DNA of 64,000 nt from Archaeoglobus sp. (GCF_017656475.1 NZ_JACDNT010000001.1:1-64000); one strand, 5' to 3'; positions 7,316 through 16,502 are shown, counted from the first letter of the stretch. Notes: generated by a model from the letters alone, not told the origin. Program-made: numbers and translations.

Positions 7316-9214
7316 ATGACGAAGTATCTGGATGAAATACGGGAGAAGGTAAAGGAGTATCTTCCATCGAAGGTCAGGGTTAAGAGCATAGAATTTGAGG
7401 GGCCTCAACTTGTAATCTACGTTGAGAACCCTCAGGAGCTGGCAGAAGTAGACATAGTTAAGAAGCTCGCCAAAGATCTGAGGAAGAGGATAATCATCCG
7501 CGCTGATCCAAAGTCGCTGAAACCCCCAGAGGAGGCAAAGGAGATAATACTGAAAATCGTTCCGGAAGATGCCAAGATCTCAAACATCTTTTTTGACGAA
7601 GAGAATGGAGAGGTAATTATCGAGGCAGAGAAGCCAGGAGTTGTGATAGGAAAACAGGGCTCTACATTCAGAGAAATAATGCGAGCTGTGGGCTGGAGTC
7701 CAAGGGTTGTGCGCACACCACCCATAAAATCGAAGATTATCGAGAACATCAGAAACTACCTCCTGAGCGTAAGGGAGGAGAGAGGCGAAATTCTGAAAAG
7801 AATCGGGGAAAGGATACACAGAACCTCGCTCATAGATGAAAAGTGGGTCAGAGTTACGTTTCTTGGGGGAAGCAGAGAGGTTGGAAGGAGCTGTTACCTG
7901 CTGCAAACACCGGAGAGTAGAGTCCTCATTGATTGTGGAGTGAATGTGAGCAATCTTTCAAGCACACCCTACCTCTACGTCCCCGAAGTCCAGCCACTCG
8001 ACGCTCTTGATGCTGTTGTAATAACTCACGCACACCTCGACCACTGCGGTCTCGTGCCCTTGCTCTACAAGTTCGGGTATAAGGGGCCGATATACCTCAC
8101 TCCACCTACGAGAGACCTCATGGTCTTGCTGCAGCTAGATTTTCTTGAAGTTGCAGGAAGGGAAGGCACTAATCCTCCTTACAGCTCAAATCTAATTAGA
8201 GAAGCTCTGAAGCATACAATCACTCTCGACTACGGTGTTGTTACGGATATAAGTCCAGACATCAGGCTGACCTTCTACAATGCAGGCCACATACTTGGGT
8301 CGGCAATAGCGCACTTCCACATCGGGGAGGGGCATTACAACATCGCTTTTACTGGAGACTTCAAGTTCGAGAAGACGAGACTTTTCGATAGAGCAGCGAC
8401 AAACTTCCCGAGACTTGAGGCGCTTGTTATGGAAGCCACCTACGGTGGAGCAAACGATATACAACCATCAAGGAGAGAAGCTGAGGAAAGGCTGATCGAA
8501 ATGATTAACCGAACACTTGATAGAGGAGGGAAGGTGCTTATACCGACTTTCGCTGTAGGAAGAAGCCAAGAGGTCATGATAGTTCTTGAGGAGGCGATGA
8601 GAGAGAAAAGACTAAGAGAAACCTACGTTTACCTAGACGGAATGATCTACGAGGCTACAGCGATCCATACAGCATATCCTGAGTATCTGAACGCACATCT
8701 GCGAGACCTGATTTTCTACCACGGAATAAACCCCTTCATAAGCGAGAACTTCGTGAGGGTTGACTCATCATCAAAGAGAGAAGAGGTAATCAGCGACCCC
8801 TCACCAAGCATAATTATCGCGACATCCGGTATGCTGAACGGTGGGCCGGTTATGGAATACTTCAGGCATCTCGCAGAGGACGAGAGGAACACGATCGTCT
8901 TTGTAGGTTATCAGGCTGAAGGAACGCTGGGCAGAAAAATCCAGAAAGGCTGGAAGGAGGTTCCATTCCCTGTTGCCGGTAGAAGAGAAGTTGTCGAGGT
9001 GAAGATGGAGGTTGAAACCGTCGATGGATTCTCTGGACATTCCGACAGAAGACAGCTAATGAACTACATACGTTATCTGAACTCCAAGCCTGAGAAGGTT
9101 GCGACTGTGCATGGAGACGAATCGAAATGCATTGATCTCGCTTCAAGCATATACAAGACATACAGAATTGAAACCAGAGCACCGATGAACCTTGAGACGA
9201 TAAGGTTTGTTTGA
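7316..9214 (+). CDS. fttA: aCPSF1/FttA: KH-MBL-beta-CASP RNase and transcription termination factor
   Basis: 632 aa. About 140 N-terminal residues form KH-like RNA-binding domains (GVVIGKQGSTFREI is a KH loop). The MBL domain then begins with FLGGSREVG, with metal motif THAHLDHCG near residue 237. Later motifs GDFKFE, ATYGG, PTFAVGRSQE, ATSGMLNGGP and SGHSDR mark the beta-CASP fold. Archaeal members cleave nascent RNA and end transcription at U-rich sites. The ATG lies 2 nt after the psmB stop. A second beta-CASP protein without KH domains is encoded at 55,548. Confidence 0.95.
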   Translation: MTKYLDEIREKVKEYLPSKVRVKSIEFEGPQLVIYVENPQELAEVDIVKKLAKDLRKRIIIRADPKSLKPPEEAKEIILKIVPEDAKISNIFFDEENGEVIIEAEKPGVVIGKQGSTFREIMRAVGWSPRVVRTPPIKSKIIENIRNYLLSVREERGEILKRIGERIHRTSLIDEKWVRVTFLGGSREVGRSCYLLQTPESRVLIDCGVNVSNLSSTPYLYVPEVQPLDALDAVVITHAHLDHCGLVPLLYKFGYKGPIYLTPPTRDLMVLLQLDFLEVAGREGTNPPYSSNLIREALKHTITLDYGVVTDISPDIRLTFYNAGHILGSAIAHFHIGEGHYNIAFTGDFKFEKTRLFDRAATNFPRLEALVMEATYGGANDIQPSRREAEERLIEMINRTLDRGGKVLIPTFAVGRSQEVMIVLEEAMREKRLRETYVYLDGMIYEATAIHTAYPEYLNAHLRDLIFYHGINPFISENFVRVDSSSKREEVISDPSPSIIIATSGMLNGGPVMEYFRHLAEDERNTIVFVGYQAEGTLGRKIQKGWKEVPFPVAGRREVVEVKMEVETVDGFSGHSDRRQLMNYIRYLNSKPEKVATVHGDESKCIDLASSIYKTYRIETRAPMNLETIRFV

Positions 9215-9252
9215 GGAGAATAAATTTATTTGTTTGAAGTTGGTGAGATATT

Positions 9253-9468
9253 ATGAAAAGAATTCTTATCTGTCCGGTATGCAAGTCAAAGGATGTTGAG
9301 CTTGATGCTGGAGGCTACACGGGAAAGTACTACTGCAAAAACTGCGGTTATGTGGGAAGCTTTGTTTTGGAGATGACTAAAGGAGAGTACAAAGAGATGA
9401 TGGAAAAAGAGAAATTTGAAAGGATAGAAGATGAGAAATCGAAGCCAAAAGGAGTGAGAGAGGATTAA
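9253..9468 (+). CDS. Small zinc-ribbon protein
   Basis: 71 aa. CPVCKSKDVELD and CKNCGYVGSF form one four-cysteine zinc ribbon; the C-terminal half is highly charged (EYKEMMEKEKFE). Such proteins are common in archaea and often bind nucleic acid or RNA polymerase, but no specific role is supported. A GGTGAGAT ribosome site precedes the ATG and a TAAATTTA element lies near 9,224, so it probably has its own promoter. Confidence 0.8.
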   Translation: MKRILICPVCKSKDVELDAGGYTGKYYCKNCGYVGSFVLEMTKGEYKEMMEKEKFERIEDEKSKPKGVRED

Positions 9469-9502
9469 AATTAAGTTTATATTCCCTTGACCAACTTTTT
9501 TT

Positions 9503-10639
9503 ATGCAAGAAATCTCTTCCCACGTAAAATCTGGAAAACCTGTCATGATTCTCGATTCGGAAAAAAGTGCTATATGCATTCCAGCAGAGGTTGTTAGCGG
9601 GGAGATACTCAACTTCATGATGAAGAACTGCGACGAAATTCGTCTGGCATTGACATGGAAACAGATTTTGAACTTGGGACTAAACAGGTTCAGATTTCAG
9701 AACGGTAATTTAATACCAATTGACCCGAATCTTGATAAGATTTCGGCTGATGAGAGAGCAGTTTTCATCAGGGAGCTCGTCGGTGGAAAGGTTAGGGACG
9801 TAAAGTATCCTGGCAGAATATTTGTGGAAGAGACGAAGGAGATGGGTGTGCTTGAAAGGCCGGGAATGGCTGAGGCATGTGTTGACCTTGCGAGAATGGC
9901 GGGCTTTGGCCCTTCAGCCGTCTATGCACCCCTCATGACAGCCGAGGGTGGTGTGGCTGGGGAAGATTACGCCCTCAAATTTGCAAAAGAACACTCAATG
10001 CCGGTTTTCAGAATAAAGGACATGATTGAGTTCAGAATCAAATCGGAGAAAATTGTTGAGAGAGTTGTTGAAGCCACACTTCCAACGAAATTTTATGGAA
10101 CTTTCAAAGCAATGGGTTACAAAACGCCTCTGGGAGAGATCGTTGCACTCGTCAGGGGAGAAGTTGATAAGGGGGACGTGCTGGTGAGGATACACTCCGA
10201 GTGTCTAACCGGAGACGTTTTTCACTCCCTGCGTTGTGACTGCGGAGACCAGCTCGAAAATGCCCTTAAGATGATTGACAAAGAGGGCAAGGGTGTGGCA
10301 ATCTATATGAGAGGACATGAAGGGAGAGGGATAGGTTTAATCAACAAGCTGATGGCCTACAAGCTTCAGGAGGAAGGGAAGGACACTGTTGATGCAAACA
10401 TAGAGCTCGGCTTCCCGCCAGACATGAGAAGCTATGGAATAGCAGCTCAAATACTGATGGATTTGGGGGTTAAAAGCATAAGACTCCTCACAAACAACCC
10501 TCTGAAGATAGAGGAGCTGAAAAAATACGGATTCAAGATTGTCAGGGAGCCGATTGAGGTAGAGCCCTGCGAGGTCAACCTCCCGTATCTTAAGGCGAAA
10601 AAGGATAAGATGGGTCACATGATATGTTTCAACGATTAA
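9503..10639 (+). CDS. ribA: GTP cyclohydrolase II fused to a degenerate RibB-like domain
   Basis: 378 aa. Residues 190-378 are a well-conserved GTP cyclohydrolase II: HSECLTGDVFHSLRCDCGDQL-type zinc site, RGHEGRGIGL catalytic loop, and LLTNNPLKIEEL. That enzyme opens GTP to give the first riboflavin intermediate. Residues 1-185 have the outline of DHBP synthase (RibB), but the acidic RENEGD loop is replaced by LDSEKSAICIP, and the RxGHTEA motif reads RPGMAEACVDLARMAG. The N-terminal domain is therefore probably not a working DHBP synthase. A GTTTATAT element about 23 nt before the ATG suggests a leaderless start. The 3' end overlaps the next gene by 16 nt. Confidence 0.85.
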   Translation: MQEISSHVKSGKPVMILDSEKSAICIPAEVVSGEILNFMMKNCDEIRLALTWKQILNLGLNRFRFQNGNLIPIDPNLDKISADERAVFIRELVGGKVRDVKYPGRIFVEETKEMGVLERPGMAEACVDLARMAGFGPSAVYAPLMTAEGGVAGEDYALKFAKEHSMPVFRIKDMIEFRIKSEKIVERVVEATLPTKFYGTFKAMGYKTPLGEIVALVRGEVDKGDVLVRIHSECLTGDVFHSLRCDCGDQLENALKMIDKEGKGVAIYMRGHEGRGIGLINKLMAYKLQEEGKDTVDANIELGFPPDMRSYGIAAQILMDLGVKSIRLLTNNPLKIEELKKYGFKIVREPIEVEPCEVNLPYLKAKKDKMGHMICFND

Positions 10640-11361
10640 CCTGCGAATGTGGTGCAGAGTTAATCAGCGATGCTGCGTATTGCCTTAACTGCGGGAGAAA
10701 ACACGCTATTGGCTGTGGTGTTTATGTTTCGGAAAGGAGAGTATACGTAAGAATTTTCGGTAAAAAAGGTTACGACGGGTTCAGTTTAAAAAGATACGAC
10801 GAAGATGTTTCGATCAGAAACCTGTACGAGATTCTGGGTGAGAGAATTTACTTCTCAAGAGTGGAGGAGGTCGTTATTTCTGGAGAGAATAGGGAGTTGA
10901 TAGAGGAAGGTGTTGAGAATCTTAAAAACAGCCTTTATCCCTTTGAGATTTCAGTCAGCGATGTTTTTGAAACGCATGAGGAATTTTTTGATAAACTGGA
11001 GCGTGTGCTGAGGTTGAAAAGGGAGCTGAAAACTGTCGATACACCACCAGAAGACAAGATACACGGCAGCCACTCAACGATAATTGGAGGGAGGGAAGGT
11101 TACAACCTCATCATTTCACTCGCTAAATCCCCATACGTGAAAAAGGTCGTTCCAGGAGTTATAGAAGGTAACGCGACGAGCATTGGTGGAGGAGTTAAGC
11201 TGAAGCTCACAAGAAGCGATGAAAAAGGGAATGTCAGGGCTTTGCTTATCGATGGCTCGTCTGTCCAGCAGGTTCACGTGATAACCACAGCGTCAAACAG
11301 GGAGAAGGGGGAGGAGGTTTTGAAGCTTCTGAGGGGGTATGTACGCGATATACAGGGCTGA
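10624..11361 (+). CDS. Predicted metal-binding protein, DUF2103-like
   Basis: 245 aa. The N-terminus has a zinc-ribbon half-site pair CECGAEL and CLNCGRKH; the rest is a soluble alpha/beta domain with a GSHSTIIGGREGYN motif and a glycine-rich GVIEGNATSIGGG segment. This resembles an archaeal family of predicted metal-binding proteins (DUF2103), an assignment from memory. Function unknown. It starts inside ribA and overlaps the following cysteine-cluster gene by 23 nt, so the three are one transcription unit. Confidence 0.6.
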   Translation: MFQRLTCECGAELISDAAYCLNCGRKHAIGCGVYVSERRVYVRIFGKKGYDGFSLKRYDEDVSIRNLYEILGERIYFSRVEEVVISGENRELIEEGVENLKNSLYPFEISVSDVFETHEEFFDKLERVLRLKRELKTVDTPPEDKIHGSHSTIIGGREGYNLIISLAKSPYVKKVVPGVIEGNATSIGGGVKLKLTRSDEKGNVRALLIDGSSVQQVHVITTASNREKGEEVLKLLRGYVRDIQG

Positions 11362-11731
11362 GGGTATTGAGGTTGCAATCCCTTTCGAATGTAGAATGTG
11401 CGGGAAGTGCTGCGAAAAACTCAGCCAGTGCGTTTATGACCCGCTGTCGGGAAAAATAATCGCGGAGACAGAGTTTGGGTTGTTTGACTATATCGAGCTG
11501 AGTGTTGATGCGAAAAGTCCCGTTTTGATTAAACCCTGTCCTTTCCTCAAGGACGGAAAATGCGAGATTCATGAAATCAGACCGAAAAGCTGCCGGGATT
11601 TTCCTCTGACTGAGCGAGGTGACTGCGGTGTGGGATGCGAGGGTTACAGAGAGATCAAAGAGAGGGTTAAGAAAATTGAAAGTGCTGTGGGAAAGCTTGA
11701 ATTTATTGGGGTAGAGCACGACAGCGATTAA
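11339..11731 (+). CDS. YkgJ-family cysteine-cluster protein
   Basis: 130 aa with the family motif CRMCGKCCEKL near residue 18, then KPCPFLKDGKCEIHEIRPKSCRDFP. This arrangement (CxxCxxCC, CPFL...C.IY..RP..CR) defines the YkgJ/UPF0153 family, thought to bind zinc or an Fe-S cluster. The biochemical role is unknown. Last gene of the ribA operon by overlap. Confidence 0.8.
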   Translation: MYAIYRAEGIEVAIPFECRMCGKCCEKLSQCVYDPLSGKIIAETEFGLFDYIELSVDAKSPVLIKPCPFLKDGKCEIHEIRPKSCRDFPLTERGDCGVGCEGYREIKERVKKIESAVGKLEFIGVEHDSD

Positions 11732-11810
11732 TATGTCTACAGAAGTCGTTAATTACCGAGATTATGAAGTGTTGGAAAGCAATCCGGGAAACAACAAACC
11801 TGTTCTTTGA

Positions 11811-11843
11811 TTATAATTATTGGATAATCCAGTTTATAATTAT
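11811..11843. promoter_or_regulatory. Candidate operator: dyad with repeated TTATAATTAT
   Basis: TTATAATTAT occurs at 11811-11820 and again at 11834-11843, 23 bp apart. Between them is the perfect palindrome TGGATAATCCA. The array ends just before the TATAAAT element (about 11845-11853) of the flavin oxidoreductase gene, where a regulator would block or recruit transcription factors. No binding protein can be named. Confidence 0.45.
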
Positions 11844-11896
11844 ATTTATAAATTTCCTCAAAAAGTATTAAATTTTGGTGAGGCTAAAGAACAACT

Positions 11897-13234
11897 ATGA
11901 AATACGACGTTTTGATAATCGGTGGTGGGCCTGCAGGGATGGTTACAGCAACGACTGCAAAAAAGTTTTACCCTGACAAGAGCGTTGCGATAATCAAGAA
12001 GGAGGAGAAGGGTCTGGTTCCATGTGGAATACCCTACGTCTTCAGCACTCTCGGATCGGTTGAGAAGAACATAATGCCGACAAAGCCGGCAGAGAACCTC
12101 GGAATCGAGTTCATAATCGACGAAGTTACAGATGTTGACGTCAAAGCAAAGGTTGTAAAAACCAAGAGTGGCAAAAGCATCTCATACGAGAAGCTTGTTT
12201 TTGCCACCGGTTCAACGCCTGTAATACCGAGAATAGAGGGTGTTGAGAAAGAGGGAGTTCATGCGGTGTCCAAGAACATTGACGAGCTGAAGAAGCTCCA
12301 TGAAGCTGTTGAAAAGGCTGAGAGAGTTGTCATAGTGGGCGGAGGCTTCATAGGTGTTGAGGTGGGGGAACAGATAGCCAGACTGGGAAAGAAGGTAGCA
12401 ATAGTGGAAATGATGGACCAACTCCTTCCTGCTGCCTTCGACAAGGAATTTGCGAGAATTGCTGAAGAGGAGCTGAAGAAGCTTGGAGTTGAGCTTTACC
12501 TTAACTCAACCGTCAAAAAGATAGTCGGTAATTCCAAGGTTGAGGCGGTTGAGCTGGTGGATGGAAGGAAAATTGATGCTGACGTTGTCATTTTATCAGT
12601 AGGTTACAAACCGAACATAGAGCTTGCGGAAAAGGCAGGGTTGAGAATAAGCATAGGAAACAGGATATGGACGGATGAGTACGGCAGAACGAGCGAGAAA
12701 GACGTTTTTGCTGTTGGCGACTGCTCTGAGGAGAAGGACTTCTTTACAAGAGAGACGAGCAGAGTTATGCTCGCTTCAACCGCGACCTTTGAGGCAAGGA
12801 TTGTTGGGGCTAACCTATTCTCTCTTAAAGTTGTGAGGGTGAACAAGGGAACTGTAGGCGTTTTCTCAACAGTTGTTGGAGAGGTCGCCTTTGGTGCTGC
12901 AGGTCTAACTGAAGAGGCTGCGAGAAAGGAGGGGTTTGAAGTTGTTGCAGGTTACGCTGAAAGCTTCAACAGACATCCTTCAAGTATCCCTGGAGGAACA
13001 GTAACAAGAGTGAAGCTTGTTTTCGCAAAGGAGAGCGGAACAATTCTCGGCGGACAGGTTGCGGGAGGTGCAGAGGTTGGAGAAATGGTCAACATGATTG
13101 CAATGGCAATCCAAAATCACCTCACTGCATCGGAGATCGACACATTGCAGATTGGTACACATCCGCTTTTAACCTCAGCACCTACGATGCCCCCGCTGAT
13201 AATTGCAGCCGAGGATGCTCTGAGAAAAATGTAA
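11897..13234 (+). CDS. FAD-dependent pyridine nucleotide-disulfide oxidoreductase (NADH oxidase/CoA-disulfide reductase type)
   Basis: 445 aa. The FAD site is GGGPAGMVTA at residue 8, the NAD(P)H site VIVGGGFIGVEVGEQ near 150, and the second FAD motif VFAVGDC near 270. A single redox-active cysteine occurs in LVPCGIPYV near residue 43, as in NADH oxidase and CoA-disulfide/persulfide reductases; the two-cysteine motif of lipoamide dehydrogenase is absent. There is no C-terminal rhodanese domain. Archaeoglobus has several such NoxA paralogues, which may reduce oxygen, disulfides or polysulfide. It has its own promoter with a possible operator. Confidence 0.85.
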   Translation: MKYDVLIIGGGPAGMVTATTAKKFYPDKSVAIIKKEEKGLVPCGIPYVFSTLGSVEKNIMPTKPAENLGIEFIIDEVTDVDVKAKVVKTKSGKSISYEKLVFATGSTPVIPRIEGVEKEGVHAVSKNIDELKKLHEAVEKAERVVIVGGGFIGVEVGEQIARLGKKVAIVEMMDQLLPAAFDKEFARIAEEELKKLGVELYLNSTVKKIVGNSKVEAVELVDGRKIDADVVILSVGYKPNIELAEKAGLRISIGNRIWTDEYGRTSEKDVFAVGDCSEEKDFFTRETSRVMLASTATFEARIVGANLFSLKVVRVNKGTVGVFSTVVGEVAFGAAGLTEEAARKEGFEVVAGYAESFNRHPSSIPGGTVTRVKLVFAKESGTILGGQVAGGAEVGEMVNMIAMAIQNHLTASEIDTLQIGTHPLLTSAPTMPPLIIAAEDALRKM

Positions 13235-14431
13235 CTATCCAATATTTTTTTCAACCTCTCTGAGAACTTCTCGAAGAGGTATACCTAAGTCCTCTGCTAT
13301 TTTCCTGAGATCCTCGTACTCCGGTTTTACGTTTATTACCTTTTCGCCCATCTTGGACGTTTTGACCGTTACTTCAAACTTCTTGCCAAAGAGCTCGATT
13401 TCAACCTTCTCCTTCTTTCTTTCTGCCACCAATCTCGGTAGCTCGTAAATCCTTACCCCTATCGTTCCTGTCTCCCTCATAAGAACCTCAGCCATTCTGT
13501 GGCAATTTTTGTAGTCACTGATCACGGAAATAACGTTTGCCGGTCGGTTTTTCTTGCCGATTACCTGAGTGACATACACATCAACAGCACCCTCATCGAA
13601 CAGCCTTCTTACAGCATGCCCTACAATCTCCCCACTAGCATCGTCAACGTTGGTTTCGAGAATAACTATTCTGTCGTTCACAGCCCTGAAATCCTCTCCT
13701 TCTGCCACTCTCAGCACGTTAACGATTCCGTCAACCCTCTTAGTACCAGCCCCGTAGCCAATCCTACTTAGTTTCATAGGTGGAAAAACATCCACCACAT
13801 TCTCAGTAAGATTTACCAAAAGCGCTGCTCCGGTCGGAGTTGTCAACTCCGTGTTGACATCAAAGTTTGAATATCTAAAACCATGTGCTGCCAGAATCTC
13901 AAGCGTTGCGGGAGCGGGAGAGGCAATTTTGCCGTGATCCATCTTTATATATCCCCCACCCAGCACGGGAGGAGTTGTGTAGATTTCAGCGTCGAAGTAC
14001 CCCTCTCTGTCGAGTATTGTCGCAGTCCCAACAACGTCAAAAATTGTGTCCAGCGAGGCTATTTCATGCAGATGGAACTCCCCGCCGTGAAGTCGTGCCT
14101 CTGCCCCTACAAGGTCGTCAATTACGCGATAAACGAATTTTGATGCTCGCTCAGATATCTCTAAGCTCTCCACTACCGATTTAACAGCTTTTCTAAGATT
14201 TGCCGGACTTGAAAGCCTTCTCTCTTTGATGTCGATCTCCAGTCCCTTTGCAAGTATTCCCATATCTCTCTCAATCACTTCCACTTTGAACTTCTGACAG
14301 TTTTCAAGCCTGTTTATTGCCTCTTCTACGTCTAAAACTGCATCAGTGGAGTCTGTCAGATCAATGAGGGCCGAAAGTAGCATATCTCCAGAGATACCGG
14401 CAATTTTTGGATCCAAAACAAGGATTTTCAT
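13235..14431 (-). CDS. larC: LarC-type nickel insertion protein for nickel-pincer cofactor
   Basis: 398 aa, full length for the LarC/DUF111 family. Characteristic pieces are KIAGISGDMLLSALIDL at the N-terminus, LHEIASLDTIFDVVG in the middle, TPTGAALL and ETNVDDASGE. LarC inserts nickel into the pyridinium dithiocarboxylate nucleotide used by lactate racemase-like enzymes. LarB, LarE and LarA are not in this window. It begins 13 nt after the unrecognised 613-aa gene on the same strand, suggesting co-expression. No histidine-rich stretch is visible. Confidence 0.85.
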   Translation of the reverse strand: MKILVLDPKIAGISGDMLLSALIDLTDSTDAVLDVEEAINRLENCQKFKVEVIERDMGILAKGLEIDIKERRLSSPANLRKAVKSVVESLEISERASKFVYRVIDDLVGAEARLHGGEFHLHEIASLDTIFDVVGTATILDREGYFDAEIYTTPPVLGGGYIKMDHGKIASPAPATLEILAAHGFRYSNFDVNTELTTPTGAALLVNLTENVVDVFPPMKLSRIGYGAGTKRVDGIVNVLRVAEGEDFRAVNDRIVILETNVDDASGEIVGHAVRRLFDEGAVDVYVTQVIGKKNRPANVISVISDYKNCHRMAEVLMRETGTIGVRIYELPRLVAERKKEKVEIELFGKKFEVTVKTSKMGEKVINVKPEYEDLRKIAEDLGIPLREVLREVEKNIG

Positions 14432-14443
14432 AAAAAATAAAGA

Positions 14444-16285
14444 TTATGGAAGAATTTCTCCTCCCTCAACGAGCCTCGAATGTATTAGCTTGGCGAGTTT
14501 TGCAACCTCTTTTGCATTGTTTTTGGCACCTGGTATTGCCCTTGTCAGGTATGCACCGTTTTCAGCCTTCTTTGCAGCTTCATTCTCATCCATTCCGAGA
14601 ATTGCTGCCACAGCAGCGGGAACAGTTACGTTGATGATAGTATGACCGATGTACTGAAGTTCCTGCCCAAGAACAGCGCCGGCAAAAAGAGCAGTTCCGT
14701 AGTCCGGATCGTCTCTTCCCTTACCTTCAAGTGCGTAATCCACGACAGCTTTGGCGGAGAGGTTCTCAATATGGTATGTTTTTCCGTCAATGGTTACATC
14801 GTAGGATATGTAGGAGTCGAAACCCCAGAACTTCTTGGTGAATCCGTCAGTTCTCCTCGCCTGCGGTCTGATTTCTGTAAACTTGAACTCAATCTTCTTG
14901 CCTGTGAAAGCCGAGAGTATTGCCGACCCCCTCTTCTCAACGTAAGCCTTCCTTTCTTCATCGAGGGTTCTCGCAACCTCTTCAACATCCTTGCCCTCTT
15001 TTAGCATTTCGTACGCCTTAACTGCCCTCCTGTAGATCGCTCTATCCCTCACGTCCTCACTTGCGAGCATGCATGCCCGTGTTACGGGACCCCTCTTAAC
15101 CTCTTCAGCCTTCCTTGTGATCGTGTTGAGCGCGCACAAAGCCATCTCAGGATCTATGAAAGAGTTCATCTTGTAGTTCCTTATCTCCTCAGCAACCTTG
15201 TAAATGTCCCCGTACTTCATCATCAGCCTTATGGCCGGAACAGTATCACCGCACAGATGGCCCAGCGGTGGGTTTACCGGTCCACCTGAGAAACCGGCGC
15301 CAATGATGGGAGACTCCTCAAATCCCGCAAATATTTCATTTAGAGCCATTGATCCAATTACCGACGGTCCGCCTATGTCCTTCAGTATAAGTCCGAAGTC
15401 TCCAATTACCCTGGCAGTTTCGAATTCTTCCCTTGTGCCCCTTATGTGCAGCTTTTCTGGCAGGCCAGCAGCCTCCACAGCACCCTTTCCTGCCATGTAT
15501 GCCGAATCGGCACTGCCAAACGCTCCGAATTCCTCCCCAAGGAAGGCATCTGGATGCACTATCTCCATCGCAACAGTTGCACCGATAAGTGCCGGCCAGA
15601 GTGGGTAGGGTGTGATTCCTGCCCCCTCCATCGCTCTCATCATCGCCTGAGTTCCGACCTTTGCAGCATTCTTGGCAAGTTCCGGTATGTTAACGTCCTC
15701 ACCCAGAGCACTGTGTCCATAAATGGCTCCACCAGCTATAAACGGCGGAAGTACAGCTCCATCAACCTTCGTGAGCTTCTTATCGAGTAGTTCCTCAAAA
15801 ACGGCTTTGTATGCCGGGAATGCGGGTATTCTATGAGTAAACTTGTTGGTAACAAGAGCTATACCGCTCGTTCTGCATGCCCCAGCATGCATCCTAGCCA
15901 TCGCGCCAAGCTTTCTGTTAGCCATCGGAACTCCGGCTCTCGCTGCAGCACCGGCAAAGTAAGCAAGAGCCGCAACTATGAGCGCGGCATTCTCAGGAGA
16001 GGCTCCCGCATTTTTCGCCTCATTGACCGCCTTTTGAATTACGAGATCCAATGGAATTTGCGGTGCTGCAGCATCGACGAGCGTTGCCTCACTCATCAAT
16101 TTCATTTCGGGCTCCTGAACACCACCAAACATATCCTCCGCAATAGAGTTTGCTGCACAAAAAACTGGGATTACCAGCGTACCATGACCCTTCGTTGCTG
16201 CTTCTATCTTGTCGTTTGTCATAAGGTCTGGCTTAAACGTTGCTGCAAGTGTTGCTGCTAATACTGCTTTCTCCTTTTCTTCCAT
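14444..16285 (-). CDS. Unrecognised 613-aa soluble protein, co-transcribed with larC
   Basis: I do not recognise this family. It is rich in alanine and glycine, lacks a signal peptide, and shows several segments that look like active-site loops: GGAIYGHSALGED near residue 185, IVHPDAFLGEEFGAFGSAD near 235, GFSGGPVNPPLGHLCGD near 320, and a beta-rich C-terminal part with TIDGKTYHIENLSAK. The start is ATG 16285, because GAGGTGA lies 5 nt before it; the listed GTG would put the ribosome site inside the gene. LarC follows 13 nt downstream, so it may be an enzyme that uses the nickel-pincer cofactor, but the DDxTRPTP hallmark of LarA is not seen. That link is only inference. Confidence 0.7.
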   Translation of the reverse strand: MEEKEKAVLAATLAATFKPDLMTNDKIEAATKGHGTLVIPVFCAANSIAEDMFGGVQEPEMKLMSEATLVDAAAPQIPLDLVIQKAVNEAKNAGASPENAALIVAALAYFAGAAARAGVPMANRKLGAMARMHAGACRTSGIALVTNKFTHRIPAFPAYKAVFEELLDKKLTKVDGAVLPPFIAGGAIYGHSALGEDVNIPELAKNAAKVGTQAMMRAMEGAGITPYPLWPALIGATVAMEIVHPDAFLGEEFGAFGSADSAYMAGKGAVEAAGLPEKLHIRGTREEFETARVIGDFGLILKDIGGPSVIGSMALNEIFAGFEESPIIGAGFSGGPVNPPLGHLCGDTVPAIRLMMKYGDIYKVAEEIRNYKMNSFIDPEMALCALNTITRKAEEVKRGPVTRACMLASEDVRDRAIYRRAVKAYEMLKEGKDVEEVARTLDEERKAYVEKRGSAILSAFTGKKIEFKFTEIRPQARRTDGFTKKFWGFDSYISYDVTIDGKTYHIENLSAKAVVDYALEGKGRDDPDYGTALFAGAVLGQELQYIGHTIINVTVPAAVAAILGMDENEAAKKAENGAYLTRAIPGAKNNAKEVAKLAKLIHSRLVEGGEILP

Positions 16286-16502
16286 ACATTTCACCTCACA
16301 AAATTTAGGTTAACTTAAAATTGGATTGACCACTATAAAAACCTTCGGTTTAAATATTAAATTTTATTAAAATTTTATTAAAATTTTCGAAATTCAAAAA
16401 ATTAATAACTTAAATTTATGAGAGTATGCACCGACTAACGCTGTTCAAAGTCGTTCTCTTAAGATTACGAGTGAACTTGAACTACCAGATTCGGATTTTT
16501 AG

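Noticed and set aside
11733-11810. 25-aa ORF MSTEVVNYRDYEV... after the YkgJ gene
   Set aside because: No ribosome site and no promoter spacing; short enough to be chance. It also runs up to the operator-like array.
14346-16261. Several plus-strand ORFs opposite larC and the 613-aa gene
   Set aside because: They mirror the real minus-strand frames, have poor composition and no start signals.
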